Shown here piece by piece: positions 31,392-44,125 of a stretch of DNA of 64,000 nucleotides. Source of the DNA: Corynespora cassiicola (lineage: Eukaryota > Ascomycota > Dothideomycetes > Pleosporales > Corynesporascaceae). Both the position numbers and the translations under genes were made by a program. The DNA lies in contig JAEUWY010000006.1 of assembly GCA_022059125.1 (NCBI GenBank), forward strand, positions 3,100,001 to 3,164,000, in the 5' to 3' direction. Under the pieces are notes generated by a model. It had not been told where the DNA came from. It saw nothing but the letters and a program-made list of their open reading frames with translations, and did no database searches. The number at the start of each line of letters is the position of its first letter. Position 1 is the first letter of the stretch.

Positions 31392-32643
31392 GCGTCCCAC
31401 ACCTGACTTACGCAGACGCACACGTTTACCTTTTTTTTTTTCCCTCCCTTCTTGTGTTCATCTTTTTTCTCCTTTGTCTTCGTGTCCTCTGAACAGGCTA
31501 GCAAACCGCTACATCGACCGGCCCGTTTCATCTCCAGCGTTGATTGCGCCGCGCTCGACCTCGAACCCACCCCGAGTCCCGTCTTTTTGTTCATACTTGG
31601 CATCCATTCTTGAAACACACCCTTTATTTTGCTGTTGCGTTGAAGCGAGCTTGCATTGCATTCCGCATAGAGAGAGCTTCCAGCATTAGCATGACCCGGC
31701 CACGCTCTAGAAGCGGCTCAGGCCTTGGCAACGATGTTACGACCATCACCACCTTCCCATTCGACTTACCCCGTTTTTCCGTCTTTTTCTTTTCTTTTCA
31801 TTGCGTATATATCATGTCTTTGGCGTTTATAGAGAAAACACGGGGCCAGGATAGTGCATTCTGGACCCTCGCTTTGGGTCCTCTGTAGGATTTCTGCTTA
31901 TCACTTGCCTGCTTTGGATGGTTGGGTGGCTGGTTGGTTGATAGGACAAGTGCGGCTTTTTCTCTTGCTTTGGCTTAGTTTGTCTGTTTTCTCGTACCCG
32001 CATTGCTTTCGATGGTGCACATGCGATGAGCTGGTGCTCAACCTTGAATGGGAAAAGTTGTTTGCCCCCTGCGTATGTATATAGTGCGAATGCGTGCATC
32101 GAGGAAACGTTAGCGGTATGTTAGCAAGCATCCTATAAGCAATTAATACACTCCAAACGAAGAACACATTGCAGTACATTCGCCAAAGTGCACAGATATA
32201 AGGGAGGATGTTGGAGGTACGACAAAGATGGACTGGTTGTCATGAGAGGGCAGAGCAGCTGGGACGCAGGAAACAGTCCAGGGCTTCAAACTTCTCGCAG
32301 AGTCTTGGCGCTATTCCAAAGCTCGGACCTGGACCTTGCACCTTGCACCTACAGGGTCTGGCCATTTCTCACAGTCGCATGTAGAGATGCATCACGTTGG
32401 ACTGGGCAAATCGAAGGCTGTGGTAGAGAGTGATAGAATCATATATTCGTTGTGGTATCATGAGCCGTTACCCTATACGCCTTACCCCCGTGTCATTAAC
32501 GTGCAATGCTGCACATGTAGAACCTGTCGGAACAGCAAATGCCATTGAATTGTGGCAAGCGTGAGCCCAGCTCTTCATAGATAGTCATCAATCAAGCAAA
32601 CTCGAATCCGCCGGTGTTATCCGGAGACAGACAGTCAACTACA
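31392..32643. other. Convergent intergenic region
   Basis: It follows the stop of the disordered-protein gene (+) and the stop of GID8 (-). It contains a T-run at 31431-31441 and CT-rich stretches on the + strand to about 31800. No ORF shows protein features; long 3'UTRs may fill part of it. Confidence 0.55.
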
Positions 32644-33831
32644 CTACTGGACCATGACGTCTGCTGCCTCTCCATGGCCATTAGTTGAATGCAAGTCATC
32701 AGAGTCCTGTAGGCCGAGTGCAAGAACAGGCGGTATGTCCTTTCCAGACTCCCGCGCCTTTTGTTCTGACCAGTCTCGCAGGCGAACCAAGCTGCGCATA
32801 CGAGCTTCACCCCGTCCGTCCATGCTGATCATTATAGCTTCGTTCACTTTGCTGGCAACATCCCTACGAAGCGAAGGCTTGAGAAGTTCGGCAAGCTGAG
32901 GCTGGAGTTTGTCTGATGGAAGGAATATGAGGAGCGACATGGTGAGTTCAAGATCTTTCAAGAAATCCGAGTTGGTGGCTGCGCGTGGAGCAAGTTGTGA
33001 GGAGGCAAAGTTCAAAGCAGGAGTGATGTCGGCACTTGGAGATGAGGTACATGTACGGATGAGCTCGATGAGTTGCAGACGAAGGAGAGCAAAGTGCAAG
33101 GCAGGGTCTGTGTCAAGAATCTATTCGTCTGTCAGCAAGGTTCTAGCCCAGACTGGTAGACAGAAAAGGTAGTGTAGTGCTTGTGAATCATACTGAGGAC
33201 TGAAGGTTTGTTTATCATCAGAACCCGTAGGTTATGCGTGGTGCATGAAACAGATTATAATCATACAAGAAAGAAAATTTGTGACTGAAAGGAAGTTGAG
33301 CTTACCTGAGGGTTCAGGTCATTGATCTTGTTGATGGCAGAGTCAATGTCACCGGTGTGAATGGCCCTCCGAATCTCCACACGAGACTCGATAGACTCTT
33401 CTTCAACAGGAAGTTGCATATTGGCTTCCTTGGCAAACTTTTCGGCCGCCCTCGGATAGCCTTCGCTGATGAGATAGTCCATGATGACGAAGTTGATATC
33501 ACTGATGAGGCTGTTAGCAGACATTCAGGTGAATTGTCAATGACAGCGACGAATACAGGGTTTCAGGATCAGAGATACAAGTTAAATATTCTCCACATGT
33601 TGTTTCGGAGAGATTCCCAACTTGATTTTGAAGGCATCATGTGAACGGCGCACAGAGCGATGCGGCGGTGAGGAATGGAAAGGCAACTTACGTCTTCGAT
33701 GGCTTGATCTCATCGATCTTCCGTTGGAAGAGATGCTGAGTGGGCGTCGCCGCCGACACAGACACGGTAGAGGAGCTCTGCCCAAGCAGTCAGCAGCGGG
33801 TAGGTAGGCTGACGATATGCGAACCTACCAT
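32644..33831 (-). CDS. gid8: GID8-like LisH-CTLH-CRA protein of the GID/CTLH ubiquitin ligase
   Basis: Four exons, 33831-33829 (only the ATG), 33777-33692, 33501-33306 and 33120-32644, encode 253 residues. The start codon is split from the rest by a 51-nt intron; the next two introns are 190 and 185 nt. The protein begins MSSSTVSVSAATPTQHLFQR. The LisH motif follows (DINFVIMDYLISEGYPRAAEKFAKEA), then CTLH (ESRVEIRRAIHTGDIDSAINKINDLNP) and the CRA region (LHFALLRLQLIELIR to MSLLIFLPS). In yeast, Gid8 is the scaffold subunit of the GID E3 that degrades gluconeogenic enzymes after a shift to glucose. Order and length match the family (about 250-460 residues). It is divergent from uridine kinase, with 357 nt between starts. 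Confidence 0.9.
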
Positions 33832-34188
33832 GATGATCTTGGGCGCCCTCAGCCTACGTCCATCAGTATGGAATGCAAGCTTCTCGACCGCGGTCGAGGA
33901 TGCGCGGAGCCTGGCCGCGCAGAATTTGCAGGTTGGTGGAGGTGTAGGTGAAGAAGCTGAGTTTTAAGAGCCGCGAAGTGCCAGTGAGATCCGTGCACGC
34001 TAAGCGCATTATGTAAGCCACGGCCCTAATAGCCAATGGCTCGCGGAGCCGACCGACGCCTCGCGCTGACCTTGAGGCACTAAATATCTGATATCTTTCC
34101 TCTTGTCGTAGAAGAATCAGTTCCATACCAGTTATGCGGTGATTTTTTTACCGAAAAAAGCTACCTTGCTCCTCGATATCCCGTAAAT
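33832..34188. promoter_or_regulatory. Shared divergent promoter of GID8 and uridine kinase
   Basis: The 357 nt separate two start codons pointing away from each other. A CCAAT box is at 34033-34037 (+ strand). No other motif is claimed. Confidence 0.55.
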
Positions 34189-35722
34189 ATGGCCTCTGCC
34201 GGTCGTCGAAGCCATTATTCCCCACCGTGGGGCAATGCCAGTATTATCGGAGTGGCAGGCAGCTCTGGCTCGGGTAAAACTTCCCTCGCTCTGGCAATCG
34301 TTGCGTCTTTGAACCTGCCATGGGTCGTCATTCTCTCCATGGTATGCAACCTCCAGGATTTGCCTTTGACGTCCGATCTAGAGCCTTGGAGACGAAAAAG
34401 GGTGTCACGTGCCCTTCCCCGCTGACCTGTCCAGGACTCATTCTACAAGCCCTTGACGCCCGAGCAATCCAAAGCTGCTTTCCGGAACGAATATGACTTC
34501 GATTCGCCTGAGGCGATCGATTTCGACATACTGGTAGATCGGCTGCGAGATATCAAGCAGGGGTAAGAGGACCACCGTATTAAGATGGCCAGTGGCTGAT
34601 CAAATACCCACAGCAAGGTAGCTGAAGTACCTGTTTACTCTTTCGAGAAGCATGCCAGACTCCCTCAGACGACTACTATATATTCTCCCCACGTGTTGAT
34701 CCTGGAGGGAATCTTTGCGTTGCACGATCAGCGAGTATTGGACCTGCTTGATTTGAAGATCTTTGCCGAGGCAGATGCAGATCTCTGTCTCTCTAGAAGA
34801 TGTAAACTCACTACCTCCGACTCGACATAGCGCAACTAACGAGATATCAGTGGTTCGAGATGTCAAAGAGCGCGGCCGAGATATTGAGGGCTGCATCAAG
34901 CAATGGTTTGGATTTGTCAAGCCAAACTTTTACAAATATGTTGCTCCACAGCGCGAGATTGCCGACATCATTATTCCCCGCGGCATCGAGAACCTGGTGG
35001 CCATTTCTATGGTGTCCAGTCAGATTCAAAAGACGCTTGCCCACAAGTCGGCTGAGCATCAGTCGGAGCTTAGACGGCTAGGCAAGATCGCAGAAGATGC
35101 TCCCTTGTCCCTAAATGCTCTTGTTCTAAAGCAGTCCAACCAGGTCAAGGGAATTCATACCCTACTCATGGACCCAGCGACTGACAGAGAAGATTACATC
35201 TTCTATTTCGATCGCATCGTTGCTTTGCTGGTTGAGACAGCTGTAGATTTTCTGCCGTTCAAGCCCAGTCAGGTCATTACCCCCCAGAACAACGTGTACA
35301 TGGGACTGAAGAAGGTGGGAGACGTGAGCGCAGTAGTAGTCCTACGCGGCGGCAGTGCCTTTGAAACAGGCCTGCGCAGAACAATTCCCGATTGCAGGAC
35401 TGGTAGGATACTCATCCAGACCAACTACAGAACAGGCGAGCCCGAGTTGCACTACAGAGCGCTTCCTCCCAACATCGCGGAGCACAGTCTTGTTCTAGTT
35501 CTCGACCCCCAAATGTCCTCTGGCGGTGCGGCGCTTATGGCTGTGCGAGTCTTGGTAGATCATGGCGTACCAGAAGACAGTATAGTCTTTGTGACTTACA
35601 TGGCCGGTCGGGTTGGCGTCAATCGCGTGCTTAGCGTGTTCCCAGACATACGAGTAGTCATGGCTAGGATGGGAGATGACATGGAGAATAGATGGGTGGA
35701 GACGAGATATTTGGGCTGCTAA
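34189..35722 (+). CDS. urk1: Uridine kinase with C-terminal UPRT-like domain
   Basis: Four exons (34189-34341, 34435-34562, 34614-34801, 34851-35722) encode 446 residues. The kinase P-loop GVAGSSGSGKT is at residues 21-31. It is followed by DSFYKPLT, the ILEGIFALHD strand and LVRDVKERGRD. The second half is a uracil phosphoribosyltransferase-like fold, with LRGGSAFETGLRRTIPD, ILIQTNYRTGEPELHY and LDPQMSSGGAA in the place of the PRPP loop. Uridine/cytidine kinase makes UMP or CMP in pyrimidine salvage in the cytosol. The PRPP-loop sequence differs from the DPMLATGG of true UPRT, so the second domain may be regulatory rather than active. Two introns have clear CTAAC or CTGAC branch sites. Confidence 0.93.
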
Positions 35723-35916
35723 AGTAGAGCATGACCCAACGGCCCTGTTCGATGCATATATTACTTATACAGTAAGCATAGACAGGTCACAACTTGCCAG
35801 GCATTACTCTTGATGGTTATATGCACAAACGCCTGCCCACTAGCTCAAACTTCACCAACGCCAATAAGCCAAGCTTGCCTTTATTCGTAGATGCATCATG
35901 TCCTATACAAATGGTA

Positions 35917-36996
35917 TCACAGGAAGTATTCAGTCGTGACCTCCCTCCCCTGCTGTTGCTGTTGCTCTGCCCTGTGTATGTCGTTGTCTGGACTAGCGTC
36001 GAAGACGTTGAAAAATCTCTCGCCGGTGTCGCTGACTTCCAAGACACTGGCCATGTTTCCGCAACGGTAACAATAATTGGGTGCGCTCCACACTGTGCTC
36101 AGTCGGTCGTCATACAAGACCTGGAACCCCTCTTGACACAGCTGATGCGCCCGGAGTATGTGTGACATGGCGTTCACCTCCAAAAATTTCTTGACCACCT
36201 GCGCTCCGAACGTGTACCCCGCACCTCGTGGGCTGAGAGAAAACTCGTCTCTTTCTGGATCTGGATCGCTCCATACGAGGTCCGCCATGGGGCCCTCGTG
36301 GGGTATTTCCCTAAATCGGTCTATGATTTTGATCTGGTCGATAGAATGTATCGAAGGCGAGAGACCGCCATGTACGCAGAATATCTGGTCGTTGATGACA
36401 ACAGAGAGGGTGAGAAAGTCGAACATGTCGGTGAAATAGTGCCACACGTTGGCGTTTCCATACTTGCGGGAGCATTCAGTATAGAAGCCGTAGGACTGGG
36501 TGACGCCGCGAGATTCGTGGTTGCCACGTATCAGGTGGACCCGGTGCGGATAGCGCAGCTTGAGGCAGACGAGGAGGGATATGGTTTCGACAGAAAATAG
36601 GCCGCGGTCAACGTAGTCGCCTGCAAAGGACAGACATGGTCAGCAAAGATACGTCGTGTGCTGTTGAGAGTAGGCAGCCAACGCACCCAAGAACAGATAG
36701 TTGGTATCTGGGCAGGGTCCCCCAATCTTGAATATCTCTATCATGTCGAAGAACTGGCCGTGGATGTCGCCGACGACGGTGACGGGGGCTCTGATGTGCA
36801 CCACATTGCTCTCCTTCATAAGGAGCTCCTTGGTCTTTGCACATATGGCCTCAATGACCGACTCGGCCAGCAACTCCTTCTTGTACAGGCGCGATATGCA
36901 TTCGTCCAAGTCGACGGTAGCTAGTCGGTGTCAGCACGGGCGCAGAGACCGCGCATGCGCGGCGCCGGAGACTGGCTTACACGGAAGGCCAGGCAT
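35917..36996 (-). CDS. pph3: Protein phosphatase 4 catalytic subunit
   Basis: Three exons (36996-36981, 36920-36687, 36620-35917; introns 60 and 66 nt) encode 317 residues. The start MPGLPSTVDLDECISRLYKKELL and LLMKESNVVHIRAPVTVVG match PP4 better than PP2A or Sit4/PP6. All metal-site motifs are intact: GDIHGQ, GDYVDRG, GNHES, the later His in FCVHGG and RAHQLC. SAPNYCYRCGN and the C-terminal YFL are typical of the PP2A group, the latter the methylated tail. A short Gln run (QQQQQ) is inserted before the tail. PP4 with its regulatory subunits dephosphorylates gamma-H2AX and Rad53 in recovery from DNA damage. The first exon is only 16 nt of coding sequence. Confidence 0.93.
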
Positions 36997-37773
36997 GGTA
37001 GTGGGTGTAGCGAATGTGGACGGGCTGCAGCATCGACAAGCTCAGGGAATCGAGTCTAAACTGGTGGCTAACAGATGTCTGTACCGAACAATCATCCTCG
37101 GAAAAGCATGGATGCGCGCGCCAGTCAGTGAAGGGCTCAGGCAAGCGTTGCCCGCGTCGCTGCAGAGCGGCCGGTGGCATTCCCATCCCGCGTGGCCCAA
37201 GCGGCGAAATGACACACGTGATCTGCGCCTTGGCTCCCCCGGCCGCCGATTTTCTTGACCATCCCTCACCCGTGGACACCTCGACCGACATTCAAACTCC
37301 AGACGTTTCGCCCCGCCCGGTCTGCATATGTCCCTCGCTCTTCGCCATATCTCCAGGTGTCGGATGGTTCGCCTGCCTCAGCTGTTATTCCAATTCGCTT
37401 TCCACTTTTCTGTTCCCGCAGTGGCCACTGAAGCTCTCCCCCTCACATCAGCAGCCTCACCGACGCAACCCTCTTGCTGTGCTCCACCTTGATGTACCAA
37501 TGGGTATGGTCGTGTCCGATGCCATTTCATGAAAGAGATTTATCTGTCCGGAGACTTGTCAGGCGGCGTGAAAAGCCGTTGGGCCTTCCTATCGCATTGG
37601 CACGTGCGCTGAGCCAAATTTGAGCAACTGCTCTCAGACTTCATCATTTCCCTTCCGCCTTCTGCTGCCTTCACCTCTGCCCTACCGGTCCATCAAACGC
37701 CGTCCTACATTCGGTCACTTGTTCGACTCCGACGTTGTGATTTTATCCTGAATTTCAAAACTAAGGCGGTAGG
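36997..37773. promoter_or_regulatory. Divergent promoter region, PP4 gene and PQ-rich protein gene
   Basis: The 777 nt between start codons have no protein-like ORF. CT-rich + strand sequence occurs at 37280-37490 and 37640-37700. Confidence 0.5.
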
Positions 37774-39846
37774 ATGTCGTGGAGTGGTCCTGTGGCAGGT
37801 ACCGCACCGTACCAGCAGCCAACTTACACTCCTGGACAGTCTGGATACGCTCAACCACAGAACTACCAGTATGGCCAACAGGCATCCTATGGACAGTATC
37901 CGGGTGCTCCTACCTATCCTCCCCCAGCAGGCCCGCCACAAAGACCTCCTGACAATAGGTAAGCTCACATCTACTTCACATGCCATGATTCCGTGATCCC
38001 TCGGCAAACGCCGAACTATGGTGTGGCCACCGTCTACCATATACTGATTCTACATGTAGACCCCCCAAGAAGAAAGGCAATCCTATAATCACTCGGTATC
38101 CCCCCCCTCCAGGTTACCGTGGACCCGCGCAGGCCCAGGCGCCATTCGGGACTAACCAATTCTCACCGTCTCAGACTGGTTATCCCCAGGGGCCTGCAGC
38201 GCCTCCCAATTATCCTAATCAAGGCTTCCCACCCCAACCGTATTCCTCGTCTCCAAGTCAGCCCCAGCAGCCTGCCTTCCCTCAGCCTGGATATCCTCAA
38301 GGGGCAAACTACCAATGGCCCCAACAAAATTACCCTGCTACTCAGCCCTACTCGCAGGCTCCCGGCTATCCAGGAACACAAGGCCATGCCCCGACCAATG
38401 GTTACCAAGGCTATCCACAATCTGCTCCAGCAGATGCTAACCATCAAGCTTATGGCCAAAGCCAAAACTGGCAGCCGCCAAACAGTCAACCACCGTACCC
38501 ACCTTCATCTTACGGAGCTCCACCCAACGTTATAACGACAACCGATCCCAATGCTACACCTACTCCTGCCACTGCTCAAATTGTTACTTCTCAAGGCCCT
38601 CAACAGCCCAGCCAGGCAGAAAGCACGGCCGGCGATAATGTATCTGGTGAAAAGCCACAACTATTTCTTGCCTGGGACGACTGGGATTTTGATTTTGACG
38701 GTGCAATCTGGCCTAAAGCGAACGAGCCTGTGGATCCTAACCTTAGCCTCGGAGTTATAATCTGGCGCCCAGCAAAGCAAGTCACTCGCGCTCTTCCCTC
38801 AACTTATGACGACGCCGAGGAGCAGGCCCTCAAGCCACCAGCAGACAAATTAGGCAACGCAGAGTCTGTCTCCATCTATTTCACCACGGAGAATTCACAC
38901 GAAGCGTATCTGGATGTAAGACAAACAGACGACTGGGATAAAATCAAGGACGATCCCGTGTTTGTGGTTTTCACGGATGAAAAAATGAAGGAGGATCTCA
39001 TTCCTATCGAGGATTGCATAGCTATGCGCGATCGGCCTGACGAGCCCGTGGAAGAGGAGAAAGAATTGGAGGACGAAGAGATGCATGACTCATCATGGAA
39101 TGTCATGGATAATCTTGAGCAGGCTTTGTCGGGACAGGATAAGGAAGCGAAGAGGTCAACGCCCGGCCACGATACAAGCTCGGTGAAACCGCAAACTCAA
39201 GAGGATATTCTGGCAATGCTCGGAGTGACTGGGTCACCTAAGCCCCCGTCGGACGAGGCAGTTGCAGTACCATTCCCTATAGGTAGCGAAAAACCTCCAC
39301 CGTCTCTGCCAGAGAAGCCACCAGCACCTCAACTGCATCAAATACCGGCGCGCCCCGAACAGCCTCCCCAGCGAGCACAGTCCTACGGTGGCCATCGCAA
39401 TCCTCCCTACAGCACCCCGATTCAACGTCCGTACGGCTCGATGTCCGCTTCCTCTCGACCTTCTCAGTCTCAAGAACGACCACGTTACGATCTATGGGCC
39501 CCCACAATACCAGAAAAACAGTCAAGTGGTTTTTTTACGGACGGTACACAACAGAGCCCAATATCTGAAGGTAGCAATCGTACGCTTGCTAGCTCGGATC
39601 CCGAAGAAACAAGGCCGCCTTCTGGTGCAGAGAAGGCGCCAGGCCATGTGCCTCATTTGAAGCGGAGTGATAGTTCATTAACAAGAAAAAGAAGCTACGA
39701 TGATACCGATCAGGACGATGAAAAGACACGACAACAGGACGACCACATGAGACGCAAGAGGCGCTCACAGGTCGCCCCTGCCTACAGGTACGATATACCA
39801 ACTCTGTCACATATGTTCGTCTAGTAACAACGACAGTCGGCGTTAA
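37774..39846 (+). CDS. PQ-rich fungal protein with a conserved acidic core, unknown function
   Basis: Exons are 37774-37958 and 38060-39787, with a probable last exon 39837-39846 after a 49-nt intron with a TAGTAAC branch site; without that splice the frame stops at 39824. The protein is about 640 residues. Residues 1-240 are Pro/Gln/Tyr-rich and disordered (repeated GYPQ/YPNQ patterns). A compact region of about 130 residues follows: FLAWDDWDFDFDGAIWPK, NLSLGVIIWRPAKQVTRALP, then SVSIYFTTENSHEAYLDVRQ and DDPVFVVFTDE. Similar cores occur in other ascomycete proteins of unknown role. The C-terminal 250 residues are acidic, then Pro-rich, ending in a basic RRKRRSQ patch that could act as a nuclear signal. 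Confidence 0.75.
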
Positions 39847-41457
39847 TGTCCTACCGTAAACCTCGACTGCTACCTAGTCTTGTTTCCGGACTAGTGATTT
39901 TCGGATATCTAAACTTAATTTTCGCCCTACAGTAACTCTATTCTATCGTCAAAGTCGGCAATCATCTTCATGGTTACCAAGACTGATTCGGCGCGCATTT
40001 CTCACTTCGAGGATTAATTCTTCTAATTTATGTTCTTCTTGCTGTCAATCATGGTTGCAGTCCATTTTCTAAGCATAGGGTGTTGGAGTAGATGGCGTCA
40101 ATGGGCATGAGACACTGTTGTTGGTGCATCCAAAAAAACAACGCCCATTTCCATGAACGGTTTGTCACTCACCAAAAAGTCTCATTTTTCTTCATGTCCG
40201 GCGGCCTTGCTTTGTATTCTTCCATCTGCCGCCGTCTTGTCCATGACCTTTAGCTTACGCCTGTTACATCTACATTTGTCTAATCTTCATGTTTTGCGTT
40301 TTCCGCCATTTTCATCGTCACATCACCCCTGTTGCATGTCACTTCTGAGTCTTTCCGATGAGTACTATAATAATTCTACTCTTACCTACCTTTCCCAGCG
40401 CCAGTCTGCGCTGCTTCTCGTCATAACCGTCCCACCCCGTCTTCCACTGTCACAGCACCTATACACGTCCGCAAGTCGATATCCCTGTTGTACATCTATT
40501 GTCCACCTTCCCCATCTATCCCCCTCCCCCCTTTTAGCACCCCTACAAACACACTAGTCTCTCCCCGCGAACCAGGAGTCTGAGTTTCCTTCCGATCACG
40601 ACACCGCGCTACGGCCCACTGTTTGCAGATCGATATCTCTCGGCCTTATTCCGCTAGCTCGCTGCACTTTGGCCGTTCCTCGGGGGCGCTCGAACTGCCG
40701 TACGTCCGGGCCTAATGGCGCCCACAGGCTTGGACTACGGGGCCTGCCCCTCCTATATGATGGAATGACTATAGTGGAAGAGCGCGGATGTGCGCTTCTT
40801 CAGCTTACTTTTGTGGACTAACCCTCCGTCCAGCGCTAACCTTTGTACATTGCATTTCTGAAAGGTAGGGTTGTAGATGCGGGTCTGGGCATGGCTCGGC
40901 TTCTGCGGGTGTTTTTCGAAGGCTAAGGCGATGCTGGAGTTGCGGTTTTGCGTGCTGGTGGGGTGGAAGGGAGGCCCTGGGCGATTGGATTTGGAGGTTG
41001 TGGGTGTATTGCCGGCTGAGTCTCCTCCCAGATCGACTATCTGATGGCCCACGAAGGGACTTTTACTGCAAAGTATGGCTATAATCGCCACTGTCATGCT
41101 GCTGTCACGAGATTGCAGAGTCGCTGATATTGCTACTAAACCACCGTCGTTGGTATATGCTTGCTGTCTGCATACATGACACTCTCCAGCTTCCAGGACC
41201 ATGCTTTCGAGCTCTTCACAGGGCAGAAAAAGGTATGTTGTGCACTTTGAATTTCTTTTGCTATGTTAGATATGGCCCTCTACGGAGTATAGGCTCACAC
41301 CCACGATGCACCCCTACAACGGATGGCGGCGCTCATGATAGATTCGCACACCCGTGATCCGCTAGATGTGTTTGTAGATAAATAGTCTAATAGGCAAGGT
41401 ATCAATTCAGACTCTTGCGCACATGCATGCCGCGTCGACCCATCCGCCACCACCCAT
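39847..41457. other. Convergent intergenic region
   Basis: It lies between the PQ-rich gene (+) and the AP-3 beta gene (-). The left part (39850-40600) is T/C-rich on the + strand. ORFs of up to 150 codons are low-complexity and show no family motif. Nothing can be called. Confidence 0.55.
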
Positions 41458-44125
41458 CTACTTGACCAACCGATCCGCCTCCCCCTCCTCCTCACTATCA
41501 GTCTCATACTCTGAACTCTCCTCTTCCTCCTCAGTATCTTCTTCTTCACTACTCTCCTCTTCCTCCGCACTCTCCTCCGCCAACCACTCATCCAACGTCT
41601 TCTCCTTCTCCTTCTCCTTGACCGGCGGCGGCGTCCCCATCCCACCTCCCACACCATTCAACCCCTTGACCGGCGACACCGTCCTCTCACTCCCCCTCGC
41701 CTTATCCAACATCTCCGCCGCCGACACTATGCGCGAAGCCGCGGGCTCGTACGCATTCTGCGGCACGGCCTCTTCTCTGAGGCGTGCATCGGGCTCGCGG
41801 CCCTCTTTGACCCAAGCCGGGATATCCGCGTAACCGCGCAGACCGGCTATCCCGCCCTCGTCGCCAATGACGAGGCTAGCGCTTCCGAGGACGTAGCCCT
41901 TGCGCGTCTCGCTGGGGCTTGGGGTCTGGGGGACGGGCTTGGGGGCGAGGAGGAGGAGGGAGGCGAGTTGGGTGGAGGAGGGGGTTGCGAGGAGGGTGCG
42001 GTAGACGCGGGCGCGGTCGCGGAGGTCGTACGAGGTGTCGTAGCGGGTGAGCTGGAGGATGTAGTTGTACAGGGCTTCGATGGGGTGGGGTTTTTCCTGC
42101 GGTGTTGGGTCGGCAGGAGCGGGCGATGATTCGAGGTGCGGGTCTCGGAACCCGCCTTCTTCGTCGTGGTAAGAGTCCATGAGGGAAGGGCTTGGTTCGG
42201 GCGAGGCAGGCTTGGGCTCAGGCGGGGGGTTCGCATTGAGGTGGTGGACATATACTTTGGCGGCGAGGAGGATAATCTGAAGTTTCGCGGGCTCGGCTTC
42301 GTCTGCAAAACCCTTTGCGAGGATGCGGAGAACGTCTGCGGCGATGTTGTTCTCCGGGTCTAGGCCAGCAAACTCGCCCACGAGCCAAATGATGCTTGCG
42401 CGTGCCTGTGGGCTGGTGGCAGCATCCAGGTGCTTTGCCAGCCGGACTACCGTTGTACGGTGGCTATCAGGATCGCGCTGGATCAAATGCCGGATCACTT
42501 CGAGACTTTCGGCGACCAGGTGTGCATCCGCGGATCCTATGTGCGCCAGCAGCAGTCGTAAACATCGCGCAGACGTCTTTGGGCTCGTGGCAGGGCTTTG
42601 CGAGCATCGTCCAATTGCTCTCACGGCTTCTCTTACGAGTCCAGGGTCGAGGCTTCCCGAGTGCGAGAAGTGGCTGAGCTCTGCTAGTATGAGACTCTGA
42701 AGTCTCGGCGGGGCGTGTGGAAATATCAGTGTCAGTAATTCGAGCTTCAGCCGCCAAATGTGGGGCGCATCAGTCGACCGGACCAGAAAGTGAGTGTAGT
42801 ACTTGACGAATGGCTCAGGGTGCGTCAGGCACACCTGCACGACATTGTAGAGCGCAACATGCTGGATGTCTCCGTCGGAGCGCAACAGAGACACCAAGGG
42901 GCCAATGGCTTGGTACAGATAAGTAGGAGTGCCGAGATAGAGAAACGTCCGCGCCACCGCTATTACCACGGCGGAATTGCGCGATTGGAGAAGAGATTGG
43001 CAGGCCTTCAGGAGCAGCTCAAGGTCCGGATCCAGCACCACCACCTCTTCCAAATCCTGCTCATCTGGCTCAGACTCGCTCTCCGAATCGTAGAAGCCCT
43101 TTGTGGTTTTTGTGGACTTGGCATTGGTCGTCGCCTTCTTGACCTTCTTTGTCCGCCGCGGAAAGCACTTCCGGGCATATGTCATCATCAGGCGCAGAGT
43201 AGCCAGCTGCCCCCACTCATCCATGTCGACTAGCTTCCGGACCAGGGAGCGGTAGTGCGGATGTATCAGATCCAGCCTGTCCGGGCACATCTCCAAGAAT
43301 GCAGCCACAGCAGCGCCCGTCACAAAGTACTGCTTGTCCCCCAGCAACGTCGACAGGTAGTCCAATAGCTGCGGCTCCGTGTTCGGGTCTAACGCATAAC
43401 ACTTCGGAATGGCCAGTGCGGCGGCCCTCCTCACATAAGGAGACATGTCCCCCACTCCCCGCTTGATGCCCAAGCTCACAATCTGACTGATGACTGGTAC
43501 CCGAATCCCAGACATGACTCGCAGGGCCAGGGCCCGCAGCTGGGGGTTTGTGTCGGTAAGGGATTTCTGAATCGTGTTGATGGAGAGGAGCGCGGTGTCG
43601 GGTTCGTGCTCGGCATGCTGGAGTAGGTAGATGTACACGAGCTTCTTTACTTGCAGCGACGGGGAGGCGATGTTCTTGATTACGTGGGTGAAGAAGGGCA
43701 GGGTCTGCGAGGGCGGCTGGCGGTAGGACATCTACGGCCCCGGGTCAGTCTCCCATGTCCAAACGGCGGGGCATGTCGTCGTACCGTAATGACTCTGCGC
43801 AAGCCCTCGAGCACGTCTCGCTCGGACCTGCTGTCGAGAAGCTTCTTAAGCTGGCCCGAGGGCAATATTCGGGTCGATGTCTTGCGGGCATTGCTGGCGT
43901 CGCGTGCGGCTTCGAGGGTGAGGTCGCGGGCTGTAGAGAAGGACCAGTGAGCGAAGGTGGACGGATGCATGGGAGGGGTATGGTGGGAGGGAACGCAGAG
44001 AGCAGAGACGGCGGCGGGAGAGCAGCAGAGGCAACGAGAAGAGGCGCTTGTGCTATTTGTGCATGCACCGGGGGGGGAGGGCTACCTGTTTCCAGCATGC
44101 TCGATATGCGCGAGATGGACTCCAT
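41458..44125 (-). CDS. apl6: AP-3 adaptor complex beta subunit
   Basis: Three exons (44125-44086, 43930-43785, 43731-41458; introns 155 and 53 nt) encode 819 residues. The beginning, MESISRISSMLET then ARDLTLEAARDASNARK, and LKKLLDSRSERDVLEGLRRV followed by VKKLVYIYLLQHAE, are diagnostic of the beta3 adaptin trunk. The trunk of HEAT-like helices runs to about 610 and is interrupted near 265 by an acidic/serine loop (DSESESEPDEQD). The C-terminal hinge ends in a long Glu/Ser-rich tail (EEEESSEEEDTEEEEES), as in other beta3 subunits. There is no appendage domain. AP-3 carries alkaline phosphatase and SNARE cargo from Golgi/endosome to the vacuole. It is divergent from the unidentified gene at 44485. 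Confidence 0.93.
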
